Assembly: GCF_006861795.1 (NCBI RefSeq)
Contig: NZ_VDGH01000001.1
Coordinates: forward strand, 1 to 64,000
Direction: 5' to 3'
Source: Psychrobacillus lasiicapitis
GTDB taxonomy: Bacteria; Bacillota; Bacilli; Bacillales_A; Planococcaceae
Length of the DNA stretch: 64,000 nucleotides
The notes under the pieces are model-generated. The model saw nothing but the letters and a program-made list of their open reading frames with translations, ran no database searches and was not told where the DNA came from. Below, one piece after another: positions 1 to 7,756 of this stretch. Every line of letters starts with the position of its first letter. Position 1 is the first letter of the stretch. The translations under genes and the position numbers were made by a program.

Positions 1-2
1 CT

Positions 3-335
3 GCGCGATATACTAGCAAACTGCTCATATATCGCGCAGGAGAACTGAAAAACGCTGGAAAACGAAATACGCGAGAAACGTCCCTTGCAAAGTGGCAAGC
101 ATGTGATTTTGCCAACCAAGCAGCAGATGATGCCGTTCAAATTCATGGGGCAAATGGCTATTCGGACGAATATCCAGTAGAACGTTATTTACGTAATTCG
201 AAAGCGCCTGTTATTTATGAAGGAACGCGTGAAATCCATACTGTGATGCAAGCTGAATATGTATTAGGATACCGAGAAGACAAACAATTAAACAAAATGC
301 TACCTGCTTGGGAACAAGAATTGGTTAATTCTTAA
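3..335 (+). CDS. Acyl-CoA dehydrogenase, C-terminal part (partial)
   Basis: The reading frame is open from the window edge to TAA at 333-335, so only about the last 110 residues are present. The frame carries the family's C-terminal pattern: a [11 protein letters not shown] stretch, then EYPVERYLR, then [18 protein letters not shown], which includes the loop near the FAD/adenine site and the closing helix. These flavoenzymes oxidise acyl-CoA thioesters to enoyl-CoA in the cytoplasm. The exact acyl substrate cannot be told from this fragment. The gene ends before an intrinsic terminator. Confidence 0.85.
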   Translation, partial: ARYTSKLLIYRAGELKNAGKRNTRETSLAKWQACDFANQAADDAVQIHGANGYSDEYPVERYLRNSKAPVIYEGTREIHTVMQAEYVLGYREDKQLNKMLPAWEQELVNS

Positions 336-384
336 ATGAGTTACATTCACATTTTACAGTGTTGACATAACGTGACAATTAGAA

Positions 385-423
385 AGTAATCGGCCATATA
401 GTAAATGGCTGGTTACTTTTTTT
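385..423 (+). terminator. Intrinsic terminator after the acyl-CoA dehydrogenase
   Basis: A 13-bp stem (385-397 with 405-417, two G-T wobbles) is followed by a run of seven T. It separates the dehydrogenase from the phosphoesterase. Confidence 0.8.
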
Positions 424-465
424 GCTATAATATTCCTAAGATTATAATATTACGGAGTTGAGATC

Positions 466-1551
466 ATGATTGATGTAAGAAAACTGCAATTAGATAAAAC
501 AAAACGTGCGATAGTTATTTCAGATATACACGCAAATTTAAAGCTATTTAAACGTCTGTTAGAAAAAGTAGATTATAAAGAGAATGATTATTTATTCATT
601 AATGGTGACCTTTGTGAAAAAGGACCAAATAGTGTAAAAGTAATGCAATTTGTAAGAGTATTGTCTGAACGAACTGCTAATGTATATGTAACAAAAGGCA
701 ACTGTGATGTAGTTCATCGCTATGTCTTTCATGGAAGTGAGGGGATCATTGCTTATATGAATAGACAAAAGCATTCTATTCTGAACGAAATGCTAGCAAG
801 ACATCGTAAAACATTAGATGATTTTATAAATTTAGAAGAGCTCAGCTGTTATTATCGCCAAAATTTTCAAGAGGAAATAGACTGGTTAGAATCATTACCA
901 ATTGCATATGAAACAGATGAATTTATTGTCATTCATGCAGGTCTTGATAACAAGGAAAGTTGGAGAGAAACTTCAGAAGAGACAGCTTTGTATACGCAAG
1001 AATTTTATAACCAACGCCATCAAGCGGAAAAAACAGTTATTGTTGGTCACTGGCCAGTAGTTAATTACCGTGCAAATCAAGTTAGTTCCCATAATCCGAT
1101 CATTGACCTCGATAAAAAAATCATCGCATTAGATGGGGGAAATCAGATTAAGAAAGATGGTCAGCTAAATGCGCTTATTATCCAAAATGGAACGTTTACA
1201 CATACATATGTTGATGCATTAACAAACGAAATCATAGTGCAAAAAGAATATAACGATTCTACGAATAGAGTAGGAACGGTGACATATCCCAATTATTACT
1301 TACAAATAATACGACAAGAGACATATTTCACTTTATGTGAAAATACGAATCTGGGGATGAAACAATGGATTAAAAATGAATATATAAAATGGGAGAATGA
1401 AGTGACACTTTCTAAGACAGACGTGAGTACAACTTTTCTGTCTGTTAAACAAGGAGAGAAAGTATGGATCGTTGATAATGAATGTGACGGTTATATGCTT
1501 GTGAAAAAAGAAAATGGAGAGGTTGGTTGGTTACCGAGAGATTGCTTTTAA
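466..1551 (+). CDS. Metallophosphoesterase with C-terminal SH3-like domain
   Basis: This 361-residue protein has the calcineurin-like phosphoesterase motifs in order: SDIHAN (D-x-H) near residue 19, NGDL near 46, a GNCD motif near 78, VIHAGL near 154 and VGHWP near 195. These are the ligands of a two-metal centre that hydrolyses phosphoesters. The last 60 or so residues (LSVKQGEKVWIVDNECDGYM onward, ending EVGWLPRDCF) resemble a bacterial SH3 domain, an uncommon addition that may bind a partner. The start follows GGAG. Protein phosphatase, diadenosine polyphosphatase and phosphodiesterase activities all remain possible. Confidence 0.8.
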   Translation: MIDVRKLQLDKTKRAIVISDIHANLKLFKRLLEKVDYKENDYLFINGDLCEKGPNSVKVMQFVRVLSERTANVYVTKGNCDVVHRYVFHGSEGIIAYMNRQKHSILNEMLARHRKTLDDFINLEELSCYYRQNFQEEIDWLESLPIAYETDEFIVIHAGLDNKESWRETSEETALYTQEFYNQRHQAEKTVIVGHWPVVNYRANQVSSHNPIIDLDKKIIALDGGNQIKKDGQLNALIIQNGTFTHTYVDALTNEIIVQKEYNDSTNRVGTVTYPNYYLQIIRQETYFTLCENTNLGMKQWIKNEYIKWENEVTLSKTDVSTTFLSVKQGEKVWIVDNECDGYMLVKKENGEVGWLPRDCF

Positions 1552-1578
1552 ATTTAGAGCGACAAAGGGGGGAGTAAT

Positions 1579-2514
1579 ATGTTAACAGAAGTAGTCGACG
1601 GTATACATAAACTGGTGATTAAATTTCCTACTGGTATGGGAGAGGTGAACTGCTATTTAATAGAAGGAAAAAATGGCTACACCGTAATTGATACAGGAAC
1701 TGATTCAAAAGAGGCGAAAGATGGATGGAGGGAAGTATTATCATCGGGGATTCTCATAGAGAAAGTCGTTCTGACACATACCCACCAGGACCATATTGGT
1801 CTTGGGAAATGGTTTCAACAGGAGGTAGGGGTACCAGTTATCGTTTCCTATTTAGGCTATGAAGAAATGAAAAAAAATCGAGTTTCCTTTAGTAGGGATC
1901 GATTAAACAAACTAATTATTAAACATGGAGGACTTGCTCTTCCTAATAAAATAGAAGAAGATCATTCTATTTATGATTTCGAACCGGATGGTTTTTTCAA
2001 AAATCATCAGCATATCCAATTAGGAGAAGAATTATATAAAGCTATTTGGACACCAGGTCACGCACCTGACCATTTCTGCTTTTATAATGAAAATAAAAAA
2101 ATTATGATAATCGGAGATCATGTATTAGACCGAATTAGTCCAGTAATCGGTCTATGGTCGGGAGAAGAAGGAAATCTATTGCAAGATTATTTATTATCAT
2201 TGAAGGAGGTGGAAAAATATCCAGCCGATATTATTTTGCCTGGCCATGGTGACTTGATATATGATCTTCCAACAAAAATACACGAACTGAATGCTAAACA
2301 TGAACATAGATTACAACAAGTTTTACAGTCCTTAACAGTTGAAGGCAAAACGGCGAATCAAATCTGTAACGAAGTTTATGGAACTGTAAATATCATCCTC
2401 AGTTTAAGTTCTTTTATGGCTACACTTACTCGGTTATTGTATTTGGAATCGATTGGAAAAGTGGAACGTATGGAATTGGATGGGATAGTAAGCTTCAAGA
2501 GGAAAGTGGTTTAG
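1579..2514 (+). CDS. Metallo-beta-lactamase-fold hydrolase
   Basis: The 311-residue protein has the fold's metal motif THTHQDHIG near residue 62, a second histidine in TPGHAPDH, an aspartate in IIGDHVL and a final histidine in LPGHGDL, so both zinc sites look complete. The C-terminal 80 residues form a helical or winged extension, as in LACTB2/YflN-like thioesterase and nuclease members. A strong AAAGGGGGGAG site precedes the ATG. It lies 27 bp after the phosphoesterase, so the two are probably co-transcribed. The substrate is unknown. Confidence 0.85.
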   Translation: MLTEVVDGIHKLVIKFPTGMGEVNCYLIEGKNGYTVIDTGTDSKEAKDGWREVLSSGILIEKVVLTHTHQDHIGLGKWFQQEVGVPVIVSYLGYEEMKKNRVSFSRDRLNKLIIKHGGLALPNKIEEDHSIYDFEPDGFFKNHQHIQLGEELYKAIWTPGHAPDHFCFYNENKKIMIIGDHVLDRISPVIGLWSGEEGNLLQDYLLSLKEVEKYPADIILPGHGDLIYDLPTKIHELNAKHEHRLQQVLQSLTVEGKTANQICNEVYGTVNIILSLSSFMATLTRLLYLESIGKVERMELDGIVSFKRKVV

Positions 2515-2694
2515 ATTTTTGAGATATACGTTATAAACTAAGCTAAGCAGGAAAGATGAATGTGATTGAACAGTAAAAGATCTTAATTAAATGATTACCT
2601 AAGTTCTATTATCAGAAAAATTAATCTTCTATTGATTCTGAAATTATCGAATGATATATTCAGTATATATAGAATTTATAAGAGAGGTGATGTA

Positions 2695-3738
2695 ATGGAA
2701 GTTTTAAATCTTACAAGCAGAAAGAGGGAAACATATAAAATCGGCTTAAAATATTCTGTTTTATGGGAATGTGCATTAGGAATTGCAGCGATTACAAATA
2801 TGCCACTTATGAAAACGATGGAAAAACCAGTGGAATATTGGAAAGAAATAAAAGAATCTTTACCTGTGAAACTATTGGTTGAATTAGACTTTGTAGAAAA
2901 CAAAAATACGTGGAAAGCCTTATTGCAGTTACTCCATCAACGAGATTTCACCGATCTTAAGGAGTTTACGCACTATATTCAAGGGCTTTCCATGTCACAT
3001 TTCACCTTTATATGTTTGCCCTTTATCGGAAATAGTTATCAAGGATTGAGAAGAAATGCTTCATTAGGAGATCCGTTAGCTATGAAAGAAATGATGAAAA
3101 TTACCAAGGATAATTCCTTTTTTCCAAGTTATATTGAATTCATTTGCCAGGCTAACGGGAAAAGGTTAAAAGAACATTTGATCCAAGTGATGACTGGGTG
3201 GTATGAGGCGGTTATCATGCAAGATGCGGAGCATTTGCATACTATTTTGCAAAATGATTATGAAATAAAGCAAAAGATGGCAGATAAAATGACTGCAGAA
3301 GAACTGGTCGAATGGACAACAGGTGGAATTACGTATTTGCCAGAACTCAATGTGTCCAATGTATTATTAATCCCACAATATATCTACCGTCCATGGAACA
3401 TTGAATCGGATATAGAAGATACAAAAGTATTTTACTATCCTATTGCCAATGAAAGTATAACACCAAATGACCCGTACACCCCCGATAATTTTTTAATATT
3501 AAAACATAAAGCATTGGGAGATGAGGTTAGACTTCGCATTGTTAAGTTGCTTTATGAACAGGATCTTTCATTACAAAATCTCACAGAGCAATTAAACATA
3601 GGCAAATCCACCATACATCATCATCTAAAAATACTAAGAGCAGCAAAGCTAGTAGAAATGAACGATTCTAAGTATATGCTTAAAAGAAAATCGCTTAGTA
3701 TGCTATCAAAAGAATTGGAATTTTATCTAAATCAATGA
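2695..3738 (+). CDS. ArsR-type winged-helix regulator with long N-terminal region
   Basis: The last 90 residues contain an ArsR/MarR-like winged helix: GDEVRLRIVKLLYEQDLSL, then LTEQLNIGKSTIHHHLKILR as the recognition region. About 250 residues of unrecognised sequence precede it. The ATG at 2695 is chosen because GAGGTG lies just upstream; an in-frame ATG at 2632 lacks such a site. The stop overlaps the start of the MFS transporter by four bases (ATGA), so translation is coupled. The protein probably controls that exporter. The ligand is not visible. Confidence 0.78.
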   Translation: MEVLNLTSRKRETYKIGLKYSVLWECALGIAAITNMPLMKTMEKPVEYWKEIKESLPVKLLVELDFVENKNTWKALLQLLHQRDFTDLKEFTHYIQGLSMSHFTFICLPFIGNSYQGLRRNASLGDPLAMKEMMKITKDNSFFPSYIEFICQANGKRLKEHLIQVMTGWYEAVIMQDAEHLHTILQNDYEIKQKMADKMTAEELVEWTTGGITYLPELNVSNVLLIPQYIYRPWNIESDIEDTKVFYYPIANESITPNDPYTPDNFLILKHKALGDEVRLRIVKLLYEQDLSLQNLTEQLNIGKSTIHHHLKILRAAKLVEMNDSKYMLKRKSLSMLSKELEFYLNQ

Positions 3739-4946
3739 GTAAGAGGCGAAGCAATAGAACACTACGGAGAAATCGTCCTTTTATCTTCATCTGGATAGGT
3801 AACGTCATTTCCGAATTATGCGGTGCATTTGGAACTTTTAGTAATTCCATTCTAATTTATCAATTGACTAATTCGACGATGGCATTAGGTAGCATGTGGC
3901 TACTATATTTTATACCATCTCTTATTTTGCATTTATCTATTGGACCCTTTATCGATCGATGGAGTAGAAAATGGATCATGGTATTTTCACAGTGGACGCG
4001 GGGGATCATCTTCCTTATACCACTTGTTTCTTTAGCTAGTGGAAATCTTGAAGTGTGGCATATTTATACAGTCCAAATTATGGTGGGGCTAATCACGCCT
4101 ATTTATACACCTGCTAACCAAGCAATCACCCCGACAATTGTCTCGAAAGAACAATTAACGGAAGCGAATGCTTATATAGATGGAACCGTTCGATTAATGA
4201 CTTTTCTTGCTCCGATTTTAGGAGGGGTTGTCATTGAATATATAGGTGTAATACCTACTTTATTGTTTGTTTGCGGCACACTAATTACAAGCGGGACTCT
4301 TTTACTTTTTATTCATGAAAATAGAATTTCCATTAGTGTACGAAAATCTTGGATAGAACAATTTTCAGAAGGAATATCGTATTTCTTTAAGCAACGGCTT
4401 ATTGTTTGGTTAGGAATCTTTTTAGCATTCGTTCAATTTGGAGTAGGCGTGACAATGGTTGCTACCTTACCTTATATAACAAAAGAATTATCAGGAAGCT
4501 ACGCTGAATACGGCTATTTTATGGCCAGTTTTCCACTTGGCTATGTGATTGGGTCGATACTAGTAGGGAAAATAACATTTAAGAGTCGTAGAGTATTAAT
4601 GTTGGGAGCATTGGTGATCGGTGGTCTAACATTTATCGCGCTAGGATTTAACCATAGCATTATTTTGGGGATAGTCACGGAGTTAATTGCTGGAGTTGCG
4701 ATGGCTTTTTTCGGTGTCCATAACATTACGATATTTCAACAAACAGTTCCGAATGAATTGATGGGTAAAGTAGCTTCTGTCCGACTTTTCATTATAAGGG
4801 GGACAATGCCATTAGGTGTACTTGTTGGAGGGGTTTTGAGTGAACAATGGGGAATACGGCCACTTTATTTTTTAATCGGAACTATTATTTGTACCGTATC
4901 ATTACTGGGGATATTTCTTCCTTATTTTAGGTTTATGGATGATTAA
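3735..4946 (+). CDS. MFS transporter (putative exporter)
   Basis: This 403-residue integral membrane protein has about 12 hydrophobic segments. It has the MFS loop 2-3 motif region around PFIDRWSRKWIM and a repeat of it after helix 8. The N-terminus (RPFIFIWIGNVISELCGAFG) and overall pattern match the MFS_3 group of drug and siderophore exporters. Its ATG overlaps the stop of the ArsR-type gene, which makes a regulator-exporter pair. The substrate cannot be inferred. Confidence 0.82.
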   Translation: MSKRRSNRTLRRNRPFIFIWIGNVISELCGAFGTFSNSILIYQLTNSTMALGSMWLLYFIPSLILHLSIGPFIDRWSRKWIMVFSQWTRGIIFLIPLVSLASGNLEVWHIYTVQIMVGLITPIYTPANQAITPTIVSKEQLTEANAYIDGTVRLMTFLAPILGGVVIEYIGVIPTLLFVCGTLITSGTLLLFIHENRISISVRKSWIEQFSEGISYFFKQRLIVWLGIFLAFVQFGVGVTMVATLPYITKELSGSYAEYGYFMASFPLGYVIGSILVGKITFKSRRVLMLGALVIGGLTFIALGFNHSIILGIVTELIAGVAMAFFGVHNITIFQQTVPNELMGKVASVRLFIIRGTMPLGVLVGGVLSEQWGIRPLYFLIGTIICTVSLLGIFLPYFRFMDD

Positions 4947-4997
4947 ATCCTTTTCATAATTACTCGCTTTTAAGACAAGCTAACTAAAAGGAGTAAG

Positions 4998-5027
4998 ATG
5001 ATTAAATGGATAATAATTATGGATTAG
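4998..5027 (+). other. Nine-codon leader ORF in front of splB
   Basis: The best ribosome binding site in the splB leader (AAAGGAG at 4987-4993) serves not the splB ATG but an ATG at 4998 opening a nine-codon frame that stops at 5025-5027. The stop is in frame with splB and 12 bases upstream of its ATG. Coupled translation of splB from this leader is an inference. Confidence 0.4.
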
Positions 5028-5039
5028 GTTGTACGCATT

Positions 5040-6068
5040 ATGAATAAACCCTTCACACCGCAGCTTGTATATTTTGAGCCAAATTCACTTGATTATCCGC
5101 TTGGTAGAGAATTGAAAGAAAAATTCGAGAAAATGGGAATTGAAACACGATTTACGACTTCACATAACCAAATTCGGGATTTACCGGGTGAGACGGACGC
5201 TCAAAAATATCGTATTGCCAAATCTACCTTAGTTGTAGGCATACGAAAAACATTGAAATTCGATACGTCCAAGCCTTCAGCTGAGTATGCAATCCCGCTC
5301 GCAACAGGTTGTATGGGGCATTGCCATTATTGTTATTTACAGACGACGATGGGCAGCAAACCATATATTCGAACTTACGTAAACGTAGAGGAGATTTTGG
5401 AAGCAGCCGATCGCTATATCGAAGAACGTGCTCCAGAGATTACTCGATTCGAAGCCGCCTGTACATCCGATATTGTGGGAATTGACCATTTAACGCATTC
5501 ATTGAAAAGAGCAATTGAACATATTGGTCAAACAGAACTAGGTAGGCTACGTTTTGTAACGAAATTCCATTTTGTAGACCACTTGTTGGATGCCAAGCAT
5601 AATGGCAAGACACGATTCCGATTCAGTGTAAATGCTGATTATGTTATTAAAAACTTTGAACCCGGCACTTCTCCTCTCGATAAAAGAATTGAGGCTGCTG
5701 GTAAAGTGGCAAGAGCTGGCTACCCGCTTGGATTTATCATTGCTCCGATTTACCTTCATGATGGCTGGGAGGAAGGCTACCGGCACTTGTTTGAACGGCT
5801 AGACGAGGAATTGCCGCAAGATGCTAGAGAGGATATTACATTTGAATTTATTCAACATCGGTTTACGAAGCCCGCAAAAAAAGTGATTGAAAAGAATTAT
5901 CCAAAGACAAAATTGGAGTTAGATGAAGAAAAAAGACGCTACAAATGGGGCAAGTATGGAATCGGTAAGTATATTTACCAAAAGGACGAAGAGGAAGAAA
6001 TAAAATCTCATCTATACGGCTATATGGAAAAGTACTTTCCTAATGCCAAATTAGAATATTTTACTTGA
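5040..6068 (+). CDS. splB: Spore photoproduct lyase
   Basis: This 342-residue radical SAM enzyme reverses the spore photoproduct (5-thyminyl-5,6-dihydrothymine) in germinating spores. The [4Fe-4S] motif is visible as CMGHCHYC (C-x3-C-x2-C) near residue 90, in the family's ATGCMGHCHYCYLQTT context. The conserved EAACTSDIVGIDHLTHSL and the C-terminal PNAKLEYFT are also present. Length matches the family. An in-frame TAG at 5025 means ATG 5040 is the earliest ATG. In B. subtilis splB is expressed in the forespore under sigma G; I did not identify that promoter with confidence. The gene marks the host as a spore former. Confidence 0.95.
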   Translation: MNKPFTPQLVYFEPNSLDYPLGRELKEKFEKMGIETRFTTSHNQIRDLPGETDAQKYRIAKSTLVVGIRKTLKFDTSKPSAEYAIPLATGCMGHCHYCYLQTTMGSKPYIRTYVNVEEILEAADRYIEERAPEITRFEAACTSDIVGIDHLTHSLKRAIEHIGQTELGRLRFVTKFHFVDHLLDAKHNGKTRFRFSVNADYVIKNFEPGTSPLDKRIEAAGKVARAGYPLGFIIAPIYLHDGWEEGYRHLFERLDEELPQDAREDITFEFIQHRFTKPAKKVIEKNYPKTKLELDEEKRRYKWGKYGIGKYIYQKDEEEEIKSHLYGYMEKYFPNAKLEYFT

Positions 6069-6085
6069 GCAATAAAAAAACGTAT

Positions 6086-6111
6086 GGTCCTGGGAAACCG
6101 GGGCTTTTTTT
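6086..6111 (+). terminator. Intrinsic terminator after splB
   Basis: An 8-bp stem with a GAAA tetraloop (6086-6093 with 6098-6105, G-T wobbles) is followed by seven T. Confidence 0.8.
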
Positions 6112-6207
6112 GTGTGTTACAAAGCATTTTAGCTTAATTAAAATTCAATTAAGCATTCAGATTTCTCTTATAATTAGAAATTTCATTAAATATTTTGTGC
6201 AAAAGGG

Positions 6208-6236
6208 TTGCAAAATAATTGAAAAAGGCATATTAT
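6208..6236 (+). promoter_or_regulatory. Sigma-A-type promoter of the Nudix/NrtR-like gene
   Basis: TTGCAA at 6208-6213 and TATTAT at 6231-6236 are separated by 17 bases. The expected transcription start falls a few bases before the palindrome at 6248-6263, so a bound protein there would block initiation or early elongation. Confidence 0.6.
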
Positions 6237-6247
6237 AAAAACAAATA

Positions 6248-6263
6248 GTAATTCATTAATTAC
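6248..6263. promoter_or_regulatory. Palindromic operator candidate, site 1
   Basis: GTAATT-CATT-AATTAC is a perfect 6-4-6 inverted repeat just downstream of the predicted promoter of the Nudix gene. The same arms and spacing recur at 7137-7152 in front of the nicotinamidase gene. This matches an operator for the NAD-locus regulator. Confidence 0.65.
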
Positions 6264-6291
6264 AAATTACTAAAAAGGATGATTTATTTTC

Positions 6292-7092
6292 ATGACAAAC
6301 TATAAGACAGAAGAAGAATTTCTAAAGAAATATGATTCTTCTAAATACCGCACACCAGATGGATACACAGCGGATATCGCCATTTTTACGATTGTATCTG
6401 AAAAAGTATTAGAGAAGGCTCCGCCTAAAATGACACTGAAAATTATGTTGATCAAACGAGCTGAAAATGATAGCGAAAATAACCCAAATATCGAGGGAGG
6501 AAAATGGGCCCTTCCTGGTGGTTTCGTAGACGCTCCGAAAAGAGAAACGGCTTACATGGCGGCAAAGAGAGAATTAAAAGAAGAAACAAATGTAGACGGT
6601 TTGCATATTAAGCATTTTGGAGTTTATGACGAATTTGGTCGCGATCCTCGTGGATGGATGATTTCAAATGCCTTTTACGCAATAGTTCCTGATAATCATA
6701 TAGGTCAGCGTCAAGCAAATGATGATGCTGCAGAGGTGGAATTGTTCAATATTGAAGAAGTATTCAAGTTGGATTTAGCTTTTGATCATCGCAAAATAAT
6801 TACTGATGCCTTGAAGTCCATTAAAAAAGAAATGATTCAATCAACGATAGCTAAGAATTTTCTGCCAAATGAATTCACTTTATCTGAATTACAAAGGGTA
6901 CTTCTGACGGTGGGAGAGGATCCGCGTATCTCGAATGATTCTGTATTTTTTACCAAAGCACCAAAGCTTCCCTTTATCGAAAAGGTTGTAGATGATGAAG
7001 GAAAGCCGAAAAAAACTAATAGAAATTCATATAGACCATCTCAGTTATATACATTTAATGATAATGAGATTATTGAGTCTATTTACCATTAG
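6292..7092 (+). CDS. Nudix-domain protein with C-terminal winged helix (NrtR-like NAD regulator or ADP-ribose hydrolase)
   Basis: Residues 1-165 form a Nudix domain. The box reads GGFVDAPKRETAYMAAKREL-KEE and keeps the E-x7-REL-x-EE core, but has two extra residues between the first glycine and the first glutamate, and asparagine in place of the late glycine. Residues 185-266 (FTLSELQRVLLTVGED onward, ending with RPSQLYTFND) look like the winged helix of NrtR regulators. NrtR proteins bind ADP-ribose and repress NAD genes. The gene heads the NAD salvage cluster, has its own promoter, an overlapping palindrome and its own terminator. A catalytic ADP-ribose pyrophosphatase role is the alternative. 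Confidence 0.75.
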   Translation: MTNYKTEEEFLKKYDSSKYRTPDGYTADIAIFTIVSEKVLEKAPPKMTLKIMLIKRAENDSENNPNIEGGKWALPGGFVDAPKRETAYMAAKRELKEETNVDGLHIKHFGVYDEFGRDPRGWMISNAFYAIVPDNHIGQRQANDDAAEVELFNIEEVFKLDLAFDHRKIITDALKSIKKEMIQSTIAKNFLPNEFTLSELQRVLLTVGEDPRISNDSVFFTKAPKLPFIEKVVDDEGKPKKTNRNSYRPSQLYTFNDNEIIESIYH

Positions 7093-7121
7093 GAAAGTTA
7101 CTTTCTTTCCTAATCATTTTT
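7088..7121 (+). terminator. Intrinsic terminator after the Nudix/NrtR-like gene
   Basis: A perfect 10-bp stem (7088-7097 with 7105-7114) with a 7-base loop is followed shortly by five T. It overlaps the stop codon, so pncA probably has its own transcript or partial read-through. Confidence 0.65.
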
Positions 7122-7136
7122 ACAAAAAAGTAAATT

Positions 7137-7152
7137 GTAATTCGCCAATTAC
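7137..7152. promoter_or_regulatory. Palindromic operator candidate, site 2
   Basis: GTAATT-CGCC-AATTAC has the same arms and spacing as site 1 at 6248-6263 and lies 33 bp before the pncA start. Only the 4-base spacer differs. Confidence 0.65.
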
Positions 7153-7184
7153 TAATTAAAAACTAAACATAAGGAGAAGATATT

Positions 7185-7736
7185 ATGCAAAAACGTGCAT
7201 TGATTAACATTGATTATACGGAAGACTTTGTTGCGACAAACGGTTCTTTAACTTGTGGTGAACCAGGTCAAAGATTGGAAACAAAAATTAGCGAGCTGAC
7301 AGAGGAATTTATTGCAAAGGGAGATTTTACGGTATTTGCTGTGGATGTCCATGAAATAGGGGACAAATATCATCCCGAAACGAAATTATTTCCCCCTCAT
7401 AATATTAGAAATACAGAAGGTAGAAATTTATATGGTTCTTTAAAAAATGTATACGACACAAATGAAGGAAAAGAAAACGTCTACTTCATGGATAAAAAAA
7501 GATATTCAGCATTTGCAGGAACAGATTTAGAAATTAAATTACGGGAACGAGGAATTTCAGAAATTCACTTAGTTGGCGTTTGTACAGATATTTGTGTGCT
7601 TCATACAGCAGTAGACGCTTATAACAAAGGATTTCATATTATCATCCATAAAGATGCAGTAGCTTCCTTTAATCAAGCAGGACATGAATGGGCATTAGGG
7701 CATTTTCAATATTCACTTGGAGCAAAGATCGTTTAA
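7185..7736 (+). CDS. pncA: Nicotinamidase
   Basis: This 183-residue cysteine hydrolase deamidates nicotinamide to nicotinate for NAD salvage. The isochorismatase-fold triad is visible: aspartate in NIDYTEDF (residue 10), lysine in FMDKKRYSAF, and cysteine in VCTDICVLHTA (residue 137). The metal-site region DVHEIGDKYH is also present. It is followed 20 bp later by pncB, which uses the product, so the assignment to nicotinamidase is stronger than for an orphan family member. The start follows AAGGAGAAG. Confidence 0.88.
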   Translation: MQKRALINIDYTEDFVATNGSLTCGEPGQRLETKISELTEEFIAKGDFTVFAVDVHEIGDKYHPETKLFPPHNIRNTEGRNLYGSLKNVYDTNEGKENVYFMDKKRYSAFAGTDLEIKLRERGISEIHLVGVCTDICVLHTAVDAYNKGFHIIIHKDAVASFNQAGHEWALGHFQYSLGAKIV

Positions 7737-7756
7737 AATTAAAGGAGGATAATAAA

